64,000 bases of DNA from Arthrobacter saudimassiliensis (GTDB lineage: Bacteria; Actinomycetota; Actinomycetes; Actinomycetales; Micrococcaceae): NCBI GenBank assembly GCA_900016675.1, contig LN483070.1, positions 1,488,001-1,552,000 of the forward strand, in the 5' to 3' direction. Shown here in pieces: positions 56,902-64,000 of this stretch (its first letter is position 1; each line of letters begins with the position of its first letter). The position numbers and the translations under genes were made by a program. The notes under the pieces are model-generated. The model made no database searches and was not told the origin of the DNA. It saw only the letters and a list, made by a program, of their open reading frames with translations.

Positions 56902-57984
56902 TTGAGCAGCACAGCTGACGACAGCACCCGCCGGCACGGCGAATACAAGGTCTCCGGGGGCAAGCTTGTCGTCGTCGACCTCGACGTCATCGATGGACGG
57001 CTCGCCGATGTGTCCCTCGGCGGCGACTTCTTCCTGGAGCCGGATGAGGCCCTCGCCGACATCAACGGGGCCTTGGAGGGCCTGCCGGCGGAGTCTTCCG
57101 CCGCGGACATCGCCGCAGCCATCCGTGCCCGGCTGCGTCCTGACGCCGTCCTGTTTGGTTTCTCCCCGGAAGCCGTGGCCACGGCCGTGCGCCGGGCGCT
57201 GGCGAAGGCCACCGGATGGGCCGACCACGAATGGGAGATCATCCCGCCCACGCCGCTGCCCACCCACCTGCATGTGGCCATGGACGAGGTCCTCACCGAA
57301 GAGGTCGGCGCGGGCCTGCGGCGGCCCACCCTGCGGTTCTGGGAATGGCAGGAGTCGCCGTCGGTGGTGATCGGCAGCTTCCAGTCCCTGAAGAACGAGG
57401 TGGACCCCCGGGGCGCCCGGCGGCACGGAGTGACCATGGTCCGCCGGATCAGCGGCGGCGGCGCGATGTTCATGGAGCACGGCAACGCCATCACCTACTC
57501 GCTCTATGTCCCGCAGTCCCTGGTCGACGGGCTCAGCTTCGCCGAGTCCTACCCGTTCCTGGACGCCTGGGTCATGGCCTCCCTCGAGAAGCTGGGAATC
57601 AAGGCCTGGTACGTGCCGCTGAACGACATCGCCACCGACCAGGGCAAGATCGGCGGCGCCGCGCAGAAGCGTCTGGCCAACGGCGGCATGCTGCACCACG
57701 TCACGATGTCCTATGACATCGACGCCGACAAGATGGTCGAGGTGCTGCGGATCGGCAAGGAGAAGCTCTCCGACAAGGGCACGACCAGCGCGAAGAAGCG
57801 GGTCGACCCGCTGCGCCGCCAGACCGGCATCAGCCGCGAGGAGATCATCGAGGTCATGCAGCAGACCTTCGCCGACCGCTACTCCGCCACAATCGGCACC
57901 ATCACCGACGACGAAATGAAGCGTGCGGAGGAGAAGGTGCAGCAGAAGTTCGCCACCCCCGAGTGGCTGAACCGGGTTCCGTAA
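56902..57984 (+). CDS. Lipoate-protein ligase A-like protein with N-terminal accessory domain
   Basis: A 360-residue protein. Residues about 10-95 ([25 protein letters not shown]-like and [12 protein letters not shown]) resemble the LplB or C-terminal accessory domain of lipoate ligase. Residues about 110-320 form the catalytic LplA/BPL fold with [20 protein letters not shown] (about 180), SLYVPQ and [20 protein letters not shown]. So the accessory part precedes the catalytic part, reversed from E. coli LplA. It should activate and attach lipoate (or octanoate) to carrier proteins. The TTG start follows GAGAGAAGGA. Its TAA stop lies in a hairpin loop. Confidence 0.85.
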   Translation: MSSTADDSTRRHGEYKVSGGKLVVVDLDVIDGRLADVSLGGDFFLEPDEALADINGALEGLPAESSAADIAAAIRARLRPDAVLFGFSPEAVATAVRRALAKATGWADHEWEIIPPTPLPTHLHVAMDEVLTEEVGAGLRRPTLRFWEWQESPSVVIGSFQSLKNEVDPRGARRHGVTMVRRISGGGAMFMEHGNAITYSLYVPQSLVDGLSFAESYPFLDAWVMASLEKLGIKAWYVPLNDIATDQGKIGGAAQKRLANGGMLHHVTMSYDIDADKMVEVLRIGKEKLSDKGTTSAKKRVDPLRRQTGISREEIIEVMQQTFADRYSATIGTITDDEMKRAEEKVQQKFATPEWLNRVP

Positions 57985-58024
57985 CGGAACCGGCGGATCC
58001 GGGCAGATTCCCCGCCCGGATCCG
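57975..58024 (+). terminator. Double hairpin at the end of the lipoate ligase gene
   Basis: First, GGTTCCG-TAA-CGGAACC (57975-57991) has the stop codon as its loop. Second, CGGATCCGGGC pairs with its complement over a 9-base loop (57994-58024), a likely terminator. Confidence 0.65.
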
Positions 58025-58102
58025 GCAACAGGTAGTGTTGGGGATGGTGTGCCGGGAAGTCTGGTCGGCGAAATGTACGTTCGTCGACCTCCGAAAGGCA
58101 CC

Positions 58103-59482
58103 ATGAACCACGACCCCCACAAGGCCCCCGTGCCCGGCTCCGGGCAGCAGGAGAAGGACTCCGCTCCCACTGTGCTGGGCCGCGGCAGCTACCGCGAGGC
58201 GCTGCGCATCGGCGATATCCTGCGCCGCGAGACCGTCGGCGGAGCCGTCCTGGTCGTCGCCGCGCTGGTTGCCCTGATCTGGGCCAATTCGCCGGCCTCA
58301 GCCTCCTACTTTTCCCTTCGTGACTTCGAGATCGGCTACGAGCCCTGGCACCTGAAGCTGAGCCTCGGGGCCTGGGCCGCCGACGGCCTGCTGGCCGTCT
58401 TCTTCTTCCTGGTCGGCCTGGAACTCAAGCGCGAATTCGTTGCCGGCGACCTGCGCAACCCGGCACGCGCCGTCGTACCCGTGGCCGCGGCCGTGGGCGG
58501 CGTCGCCGTCCCCGCACTGATCTATGTGCTCATCAACCGCGGCTCCCCGGAGGCGCTGGGCGGCTGGGCGATACCGACCGCCACCGACATCGCGTTCGCC
58601 GTGGCCGTCCTGGCGATCATCGGCTCACACCTGCCGTCGGCGCTGCGCATCTTCCTGCTCACGCTGGCCGTCGTGGACGACCTGATCGCCATCGCGATCA
58701 TCGCCATCTTCTACACCAGCGACCTGGCGGCTGCGCCGCTGCTGCTGGCCCTGGTGCCGCTGCTGCTCTACGCCGTCCTTGCCCACCGCCACCGCCGGTT
58801 CTTCGGCCTCAAGGCTCCGGCCGCGTGGCTGATCCTGCTGCCGCTGGGCATTCTCACGTGGGCACTGGTGCATGCCTCCGGCATCCACGCCACCGTGGCC
58901 GGCGTGCTGCTCGGCTTCATGATTCCCGTGGCCCGCAGCGCCGCCTCGGGCGGACCCACCGCCGGCCCCGGCCTCTCGGAGGTCTTCGAGCACCGCTTCC
59001 GTCCGCTGTCCACCGGCATCGCCGTGCCGCTCTTTGCCTTCTTCTCTGCCGGCGTCGACGTGGGCGGCTGGTCCGGGCTCGGATCCGCGTTCACCGACCC
59101 GGTGACCCTCGGCATCATCGCCGGCCTGATCCTGGGCAAGCCGATCGGCATCCTCGGCACCACCTGGCTGGTCACCAAGGTGACCCGCGCCCGCCTGGAC
59201 AGCTCCTTCAAGTGGATCGACATCTTCGGCGTCGCCCTGCTGGCCGGCATCGGGTTCACGGTCTCCCTGCTGGTCGCGGAGCTGAGCTTCGGAATCGAAA
59301 GCCTGCACAACGACCACGCGAAGGTCGGCATCCTCGCCGCGTCCGTGGGGGCTGCCCTGCTGGCCTCCGCGGTCCTGACGGCCCGGAACCGGCACTACCG
59401 CTCGGTCGCCGCGGCCGAGCGGGTGGATGAGGACGGCGACGGCATTCCCGACGTGTACCAGGGCCCGGGCCGGGACAGCTGA
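58103..59482 (+). CDS. nhaA: Na+/H+ antiporter NhaA
   Basis: A 459-residue NhaA with about 12 helices. Key motifs are [20 protein letters not shown] (about 95), [20 protein letters not shown] (about 153) and [17 protein letters not shown] (about 190) with the two transport Asp residues. [15 protein letters not shown] and [12 protein letters not shown] follow. It exchanges sodium for protons across the membrane for pH and salt control. The ATG at 58103 follows GAAAGG. A TAGTGT -10-like site lies near 58032. The C-terminal tail ends [18 protein letters not shown], an acidic DxDGDG motif. Confidence 0.95.
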   Translation: MNHDPHKAPVPGSGQQEKDSAPTVLGRGSYREALRIGDILRRETVGGAVLVVAALVALIWANSPASASYFSLRDFEIGYEPWHLKLSLGAWAADGLLAVFFFLVGLELKREFVAGDLRNPARAVVPVAAAVGGVAVPALIYVLINRGSPEALGGWAIPTATDIAFAVAVLAIIGSHLPSALRIFLLTLAVVDDLIAIAIIAIFYTSDLAAAPLLLALVPLLLYAVLAHRHRRFFGLKAPAAWLILLPLGILTWALVHASGIHATVAGVLLGFMIPVARSAASGGPTAGPGLSEVFEHRFRPLSTGIAVPLFAFFSAGVDVGGWSGLGSAFTDPVTLGIIAGLILGKPIGILGTTWLVTKVTRARLDSSFKWIDIFGVALLAGIGFTVSLLVAELSFGIESLHNDHAKVGILAASVGAALLASAVLTARNRHYRSVAAAERVDEDGDGIPDVYQGPGRDS

Positions 59483-59488
59483 GTCCGC

Positions 59489-59529
59489 GCCCGGCCCGGC
59501 GCACCGGGAGCCGGTGTGCTGGGCCGGGC
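59489..59529 (+). terminator. nhaA: Imperfect terminator hairpin after nhaA
   Basis: GCCCGGCCCGGCGCAC pairs with GTGTGCTGGGCCGGGC with a few mismatches, 7 bases after the stop. Confidence 0.55.
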
Positions 59530-59542
59530 CCCGGTGCTGTCC

Positions 59543-59548
59543 TAGACT
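59543..59548 (+). promoter_or_regulatory. -10 element (TAGACT) of the cupin gene
   Basis: TAGACT is 6 bases before the ATG at 59555, again a leaderless layout. Confidence 0.5.
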
Positions 59549-59554
59549 GCGCCC

Positions 59555-59887
59555 ATGGAAAAGACATCCCTGACCGCGCTCGTGCGGCGCCAGCTCGAAA
59601 GCGCCCGGTACGCGACCAGCGGCCGCAGCGCACAGACCATCTACGGCGGCCATGGGCACATGCTCCGCCAGACCCTGATCGCGCTCAAGGAGGGCTACGC
59701 CCTGGACGAGCACGACCGGCAGGGCGAGGCGACGCTGCACGTGCTGCATGGCCGGGTGCGCCTGCTCAGCGAGGGCGACGGCTGGGATGCCATGGCCGGT
59801 GACCTGTTGGTCATCCCGGACCGCCGGCACGCGGTGGAGGCCCTGGAGGACGCCGCCTTCCTGCTGACCGTCGCCCTGCCGCGCTGA
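59555..59887 (+). CDS. Small cupin-domain protein
   Basis: A 110-residue single cupin barrel. LKEGYALDEHDRQGEATLHV with LHGRVRL is cupin motif 1, and GDLLVIPDRRHAVEALEDAA is motif 2. The His/Glu metal ligands are partly preserved (EHDRQGE, H in RRHAV). Such proteins bind small molecules or metals; the function is not known. The ATG is next to a -10, giving a probable leaderless message. It is convergent with pepN, 30 bases away, with no clear terminator between them. Confidence 0.82.
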   Translation: MEKTSLTALVRRQLESARYATSGRSAQTIYGGHGHMLRQTLIALKEGYALDEHDRQGEATLHVLHGRVRLLSEGDGWDAMAGDLLVIPDRRHAVEALEDAAFLLTVALPR

Positions 59888-59917
59888 GCAGGGCGACGGT
59901 CCGGGCCGCGGCGAGCC

Positions 59918-62530
59918 CTACCGCCTGCGGGCGGCCTGCTGGACCCGCAGGGCGCGCAGCAGCTGGTCCTGCTCTTCGATGACGATGCGGCGCAGCGCCT
60001 GCGGGGCGTCCGGGTTCTCCGCCAGCCAGGCCGCGGTCCGCCGGGCGACCGGGTGCTCCTCGGGTTCCTGCTCAGCGGGCAGGTCCTGGTCACCCGGGAA
60101 CAGCCCGTGCACCAGGCGCGAGGCCAGCTCGATGCTGTGCTCTCTCCAAAAGGCCTCCAGCGACGTGAAGTAGGGTTCCGTCCACGCCTGCCGGAGGGAG
60201 CGGTCGCCGATGGAGAAGCCCTCAAGCACGGCGCTGAGCAGTTCATTCGACAACCCGTCGGCGGCGACGGCCTGCTGCCAGGCCTCCGCCTTCGCCGCCT
60301 CCGTCGGCCGTGCGGCGATCGCCGTGGTCCACCCCACCCTGCCGGCGGCGGTGCGGTCCCGTTCCAGCTCCGCATCCAGTTCGGGACGCTCGACGGCGCC
60401 GCCCGCGGCCAGGGCCTGCAGCAGCAGCCAGCGCAGCTCCGCGGCCATGGGCAGCCCGGGAACCGCCGCCGCCGCGTCCTGCAGCAGTTCCGTCAGCAGG
60501 CCGTCATGGGCCCGGGAGGACCGGCCGAGCGCAGCCGCGGCGCGGGCCAGGATCAGCTGCCGGTCGCTGCCGGGCGCGGCCTCGCGCAGCAGCCAGACGA
60601 CGCCGTCATACAGCTCGCCGCGCAGCGTCCCGCGCTCCTCGGCCGGAACGAAGCGCGCGACCGCGTGCCGGGCGTTGTCGAGCAGCACCTGCAGCACTCC
60701 GGAGCCGGATTCGGCGGCCGCGGCCGCCAGGGCCATCCGCACGTAGGCGGCCGGCGGCAGCAACCCGTCCCGGGTCGCGTTCCACAGCGCGGACAGGGTC
60801 ACCGCCCGGGCGAGCGGATCCGCCAGGCGTTCCGGGGCGGCGAGGAAGGCCTGCTGCGAGTCCGGGTCGAAGCGCACCGACGCGTAGGTCAGGTCGCCGT
60901 CATTGGGCAGCACGAACTCCGGACGCCGGCGGCCGACCAGCTCCGGCACGTCGGTCTCCGGGCCGTCGACGTCGAGTTCGATGAGGTCGGACCGATGCAG
61001 CATGCCGTCGGGACCGGCGTCGTACAGGCCAACCCGCATGCGGTGCGGTCGGTGCACCTGCCGCCCGCTGACCGGATCGACGGCCTCCTGGCGGATCACG
61101 GCCCGGGTCAGGACCCCGTCGTCGCCGGTTTCCAGTTCCATCGCCAGCACCGGCACCCCGGCGGTCTGCAGCCACAGCCGCGCCCAGGCGCCCATGTCGC
61201 GGCCCGAGGAGTCCTCCAGCGCCTGCAGGAGGTCGGCCAGGGTCGTGTTCCCGAAGGCGTGGCGGCGGAAATAGGCGCGCGCCGCGTCGCGGAAGGCCTC
61301 GAAGCCCACATAGGCGACCAGCTGCTTGAGCACCGAGGCGCCCTTGGCGTAGGTGATCCCGTCGAAGTTCTGCTTGGCGGCCTCCAGGTCCGGGATGTCC
61401 GCCGTGATGGGGTGGGTGGTGGGCAGCTGGTCCTGGACGTACGCCCAGGCCTTGCGGCGGTTCGCGAAGCTCACCCAGGAGGCGGTGAAATCGGTGGCCT
61501 CGTCCACGGCCAGGGCGCCCATGAAGTCGGCGAAGGATTCCTTCAGCCAGAGGTCGTCCCACCAGCGCATGGTCACCAGGTCGCCGAACCACATATGCGC
61601 CATTTCGTGCAGGATGGTGTTCGCCCGCCGTTCGTACTGCGCCTCGGTTGCCTGAGAGCGGAAGACGTACGCCTCGGTGAACGTGACCAGTCCCGGATTC
61701 TCCATGGCGCCGAGGTTGTACTCGGGCACGAACGCCTGGTCGTATTTGCCGAACGGGTACGGATAGTCGAAGAGGTCGTGGAAGAAGTCCAGGCCGCGCC
61801 GGGTGACATCGAAGATGGCGTCCGCGTCCAGGTGTCCGGCAAGCGAGGCCCGGCAGAACACGGCCAGCGGTACCTCCAGGCCGCCGTCGGCCCGGTCCTG
61901 CCGCCAGAGGGAGTCCTCACGGTGGTAGGGGCCGGCGAGCACCGAGGTGATGTAGGTGGAGATCCGCTCGGTGGGGGCGAAGTCGACGCGCACCATGCCG
62001 CCGGGTGCGGGGGTCCGTGCCGTCTCCGGCGCGTTGGCCCGGATCTGCCAGTCCCCGGGCGCGGTGACGTGGAAGGTGAAGGAGGCCTTCAGGTCGGGCT
62101 GCTCGAAGTCGGCGAACACGCGCCGCGCATCGGCCGGCTCGTACTGGGTGTACAGGTACACCTGCCCGTCGGCCGGATCCTGGAAACGGTGCATGCCCTC
62201 GCCGCTGCGGCTGTAGAGGGCGGCGCCGTCCACCGTCACGGTGTTCACGGCGGCCAGGCCGGGCAGGTGGATCCTCGAGCCGTCCACCACCTGGTCCACC
62301 GGAAGCGGCGCACCGTTGAGCTCGACGGAACGGACGCCGCCGTGGATGAAGTCGAGGAAGGTCGCGGCGCCCGGTTCGGCGCATTCAAAACGGATGGTGG
62401 CGCGGGAGCGAAAGGCCGGCTCCGACAGGTCCGGGGCGGTGGAAAGGTCCAGCTCGACGTCGTAGGAGCGGACGGTGATCAGGCGGGAGCGTTCGGCCGC
62501 CTCGGCGCGGGACAGGTTCTGGTTCGACAC
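59918..62530 (-). CDS. pepN: Aminopeptidase N (M1 family)
   Basis: An 870-residue M1 zinc aminopeptidase that removes N-terminal residues from peptides in the cytoplasm. The exopeptidase motif is LGAMENPG and the zinc site HEMAHMWFGD, with the third ligand Glu 18 residues on in KESFADF (HExxH-x18-E). A long C-terminal helical domain (ERAP1-like) completes the actinobacterial form. I chose the GTG at 62530 (VSNQNLSRAEAAERSRLITV) by homology; a TTG at 62542 overlaps the upstream stop as TTGA and would add four residues. Confidence 0.95.
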   Translation of the reverse strand: MSNQNLSRAEAAERSRLITVRSYDVELDLSTAPDLSEPAFRSRATIRFECAEPGAATFLDFIHGGVRSVELNGAPLPVDQVVDGSRIHLPGLAAVNTVTVDGAALYSRSGEGMHRFQDPADGQVYLYTQYEPADARRVFADFEQPDLKASFTFHVTAPGDWQIRANAPETARTPAPGGMVRVDFAPTERISTYITSVLAGPYHREDSLWRQDRADGGLEVPLAVFCRASLAGHLDADAIFDVTRRGLDFFHDLFDYPYPFGKYDQAFVPEYNLGAMENPGLVTFTEAYVFRSQATEAQYERRANTILHEMAHMWFGDLVTMRWWDDLWLKESFADFMGALAVDEATDFTASWVSFANRRKAWAYVQDQLPTTHPITADIPDLEAAKQNFDGITYAKGASVLKQLVAYVGFEAFRDAARAYFRRHAFGNTTLADLLQALEDSSGRDMGAWARLWLQTAGVPVLAMELETGDDGVLTRAVIRQEAVDPVSGRQVHRPHRMRVGLYDAGPDGMLHRSDLIELDVDGPETDVPELVGRRRPEFVLPNDGDLTYASVRFDPDSQQAFLAAPERLADPLARAVTLSALWNATRDGLLPPAAYVRMALAAAAAESGSGVLQVLLDNARHAVARFVPAEERGTLRGELYDGVVWLLREAAPGSDRQLILARAAAALGRSSRAHDGLLTELLQDAAAAVPGLPMAAELRWLLLQALAAGGAVERPELDAELERDRTAAGRVGWTTAIAARPTEAAKAEAWQQAVAADGLSNELLSAVLEGFSIGDRSLRQAWTEPYFTSLEAFWREHSIELASRLVHGLFPGDQDLPAEQEPEEHPVARRTAAWLAENPDAPQALRRIVIEEQDQLLRALRVQQAARRR

Positions 62531-62538
62531 CGTTTCAT

Positions 62539-63639
62539 TCAACCACTAACGGGCACCAGCAGCAGGGCCACGGCCAGCCCGAGGCCGGCGACCAGTGCCC
62601 AGGCGGCCAGCGCGGCGGTCACGGCCCGCACGCCGGAGGCGAACAGGGCGCGGATCCTGACTCCGGCGCCCAGGGCGAACAGGGCGGCGGCGAACAGGAG
62701 GTCCTGGAGCACCGCCGCGCCCTCCAGCACCGGCGGGGGCACCAGGCCCGTGGTGCGGACCAGGATCATGGCCAGGAACCCCAGCACGAACAGCGGCACC
62801 AGCGGGGGCCGTCCGCTGTTCGGCCGGCCGTCCGCCGAGGCGCCGGCCTCCCGGGCGGAGGCGCGGCGGGCGGCGACGCCGGCGGCGGCCGTCATGGGGG
62901 CCAGGAGCACCACGCGGGCCAGCTTGACCACGACGGCCGCAGCCAGGGCGGTTGCCCCGGCGGTCTGTGCGGTGGCCACGACCTGCCCGACGTCGTGCAC
63001 CGACGCTCCGGCCCAGACGCCGAAGGTCTCGGGGCCCAAGCCCAGCAGTGCACCGGCGAGGGGGAGGGCGGCGATGGCCAGCGTGCCGCAGAGGGTCACC
63101 AGCGCGATCGGCACCACCGTGTCCTCCGTACGGGTCCTGCGGACGGCGGCCATGGCGCCGATCGCCGAGACGCCGCAGATGGAGAACCCGGCCGCGATCA
63201 GCAGCGGTTCGTCGCCGGGGAGCCGGAACGCCAGGCAGATGGCGTAGGTGCCCGCGAAGGCCAGCAGGACGAGGGCGGTGATCAGACCCAGGGCGGTCCA
63301 GCCGAGCCCGGCGATGTCCACCAGGGACACCTTGAGCCCCAGCAGCACGATGCCGATCCGTAGGAAGCGCCGGGCCGCCAGTGCCAGGCCCGGTTTCCAG
63401 GCCCCTGCGGCGGCCCGTCCGACGCCGGGCAGGTTGGCGGCGAGCAGGCCCAGCACGACGGCCGCCGTGAGCACGGGCACCGCCGGAAGCAGGGCGTGGA
63501 GGAGGTGGGACAGGGCGACGGCGACGGCCGCGGCCAGCAGCCCGGCAACCGGCCGCGGCAGCCGGGGCCCTCGGGCGCCGCCTCCGGACGATGCCGGCTC
63601 CGGCGTGGCGGGCTCGGGCGTTGCGGGGGAGTCAGGCAC
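62539..63639 (-). CDS. YeiH/UPF0324 family putative sulfate exporter
   Basis: A 366-residue membrane protein with about ten helices and the PF03601 motifs VLGLLAANLPGVGRAAAGAW (about 70), RIGIVLLGLKVSLVDIAGLG (about 100), SICGVSAIGAMAAV and ASVHDVGQVVATA. The family is labelled putative sulfate exporter, with little experimental support. The N-terminus is Pro/Ala-rich. The GTG at 63639 follows GGGTGGAAGC. pepN follows within about 9 bases, so they are likely co-transcribed. It is divergent from the P-type ATPase. Confidence 0.88.
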   Translation of the reverse strand: MPDSPATPEPATPEPASSGGGARGPRLPRPVAGLLAAAVAVALSHLLHALLPAVPVLTAAVVLGLLAANLPGVGRAAAGAWKPGLALAARRFLRIGIVLLGLKVSLVDIAGLGWTALGLITALVLLAFAGTYAICLAFRLPGDEPLLIAAGFSICGVSAIGAMAAVRRTRTEDTVVPIALVTLCGTLAIAALPLAGALLGLGPETFGVWAGASVHDVGQVVATAQTAGATALAAAVVVKLARVVLLAPMTAAAGVAARRASAREAGASADGRPNSGRPPLVPLFVLGFLAMILVRTTGLVPPPVLEGAAVLQDLLFAAALFALGAGVRIRALFASGVRAVTAALAAWALVAGLGLAVALLLVPVSG

Positions 63640-63705
63640 GCTTCCACCCTGCCCCAGGCACGGCGTGATTCCAAAGCAGCCGCGCCCGCAGGACGGGGCC
63701 GTTGC

Positions 63706-63711
63706 TACGAT
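63706..63711 (+). promoter_or_regulatory. -10 element (TACGAT) of the P-type ATPase gene
   Basis: TACGAT lies 34 bases before the ATG at 63746; AGGGGA serves as a Shine-Dalgarno in between. Confidence 0.45.
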
Positions 63712-63745
63712 GGGTAAACGATCCGCGGACCAGGGGAAATTGCCG

Positions 63746-64000
63746 ATGAGTTCACAGGCCGAAGGTTCAGCCGCAGGAACGTCCACCCCGGAGCAGGTCC
63801 TCGCGGCTCCGTGGCTTTTCCCAGCCGCCGAGGTGGCGGCCGCCCTGGGCACCGATCCTTCCACCGGCCTTGCGCCCGACGACGTGCAGGCCCGCCTGCA
63901 GCGGTACGGCCCCAACCAGCTGGCGGAGGCGAAGCCCCTGCCGGCCTGGCGGAGGATCCTGCGGCTGCTCTCGGACCGGCTGACCATCGTGCTGATCATT
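63746..64000 (+). CDS. Cation-transporting P-type ATPase, N-terminal fragment (runs off the window)
   Basis: Only 85 codons are visible. The protein starts MSSQAEGSAAGTSTPEQVLA and contains a cation-ATPase N-terminal domain: WLFPAAEVAAALGTDPSTGL, then RLQRYGPNQLAEAKPLPAWR with the family pattern GLs..ea..RL..yGpN.L. The first membrane helix is just beginning (LTIVLII). This start is typical of PMA1/SERCA-like type II ATPases that move calcium, magnesium or other cations; the ion cannot be told from this part. Confidence 0.82.
   Translation, partial: MSSQAEGSAAGTSTPEQVLAAPWLFPAAEVAAALGTDPSTGLAPDDVQARLQRYGPNQLAEAKPLPAWRRILRLLSDRLTIVLII

Noticed and set aside
60053-63247. Plus-strand open frame of over 1000 codons across pepN and yeiH
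   Set aside because: It spans two clear minus-strand genes and their junction. It is Arg/Gly-rich with no recognisable domain.

Overview
The window is 64 kb of very GC-rich chromosome with dense, often overlapping genes. Protein sequences and gene order point to an actinobacterium of the Arthrobacter/Micrococcaceae type. Supporting markers are WhiA, OpcA, a DUF222-HNH protein, an actinobacterial LexA box, DUF3099 and TAnnnT -10 elements directly before start codons. From uvrC onward the order uvrC-rapZ-yvcK-whiA-(sodA)-gap-pgk-tpi-secG-pgl-opcA-zwf-pgi-tal-tkt/ctaB-ctaA-ABC-sufR-sufB-sufD-sufC-sufT-(bioYMN)-ABC-F follows the conserved actinobacterial backbone known from the Mycobacterium tuberculosis Rv1420-Rv1473 region. 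No rRNA, tRNA, CRISPR array, phage or insertion sequence was seen.

Layout. 1-16.6 kb: the start of a GNAT acetyltransferase, a DUF3516 DExH helicase, a DUF222-HNH protein followed by degenerate repeats, a methyltransferase, an MBL hydrolase, a heterodimeric ABC exporter, a YtrA-like GntR regulator, uvrA under a LexA box, and a HAD-PlsC pair. 16.7-26.3 kb: uvrC-rapZ-yvcK-whiA, sodA, then gap-pgk-tpi-secG. 26.3-34.6 kb, minus strand: tkt-tal-pgi-zwf-opcA-pgl, a compact pentose-phosphate operon. 34.6-38.9 kb: ctaB facing away from tkt, and a minus-strand ABC ATPase-permease-ctaA operon, so both heme A synthesis steps are present. 38.9-43.9 kb: sufR-sufB-sufD-sufC-sufT. 43.9-50 kb: bioY-bioM-bioN biotin uptake, an ABC-F ATPase, a YciO/Sua5 protein, SURF1, a Cys-rich small protein and DUF3099. 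50-64 kb: fabG, an atypical SDR, serB, an ABC ATPase, a TauE/SafE permease, a SpoU rRNA methylase, a lipoprotein, zinc-free L31, a lipoate ligase, nhaA, a cupin, pepN, a YeiH permease and the start of a P-type ATPase.

Functional themes are central carbon flux (lower glycolysis plus NADPH production), assembly of cytochrome oxidase cofactors (CtaA, CtaB, SURF1), Fe-S assembly, and nucleotide excision repair.

The genes themselves are largely standard. What is less standard lies between them. Several gaps near 4.8-16.6 kb and 35.9 kb hold short degenerate direct repeats that differ from site to site and often start inside, or copy, the 3' end of the upstream gene. One set upstream of gntR repeats exactly every 51 bp and looks like an operator array. 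A 13-bp palindrome covers the -10 element of the operon divergent from sufR. At least eleven genes look leaderless. No clearly novel multi-gene system was found.
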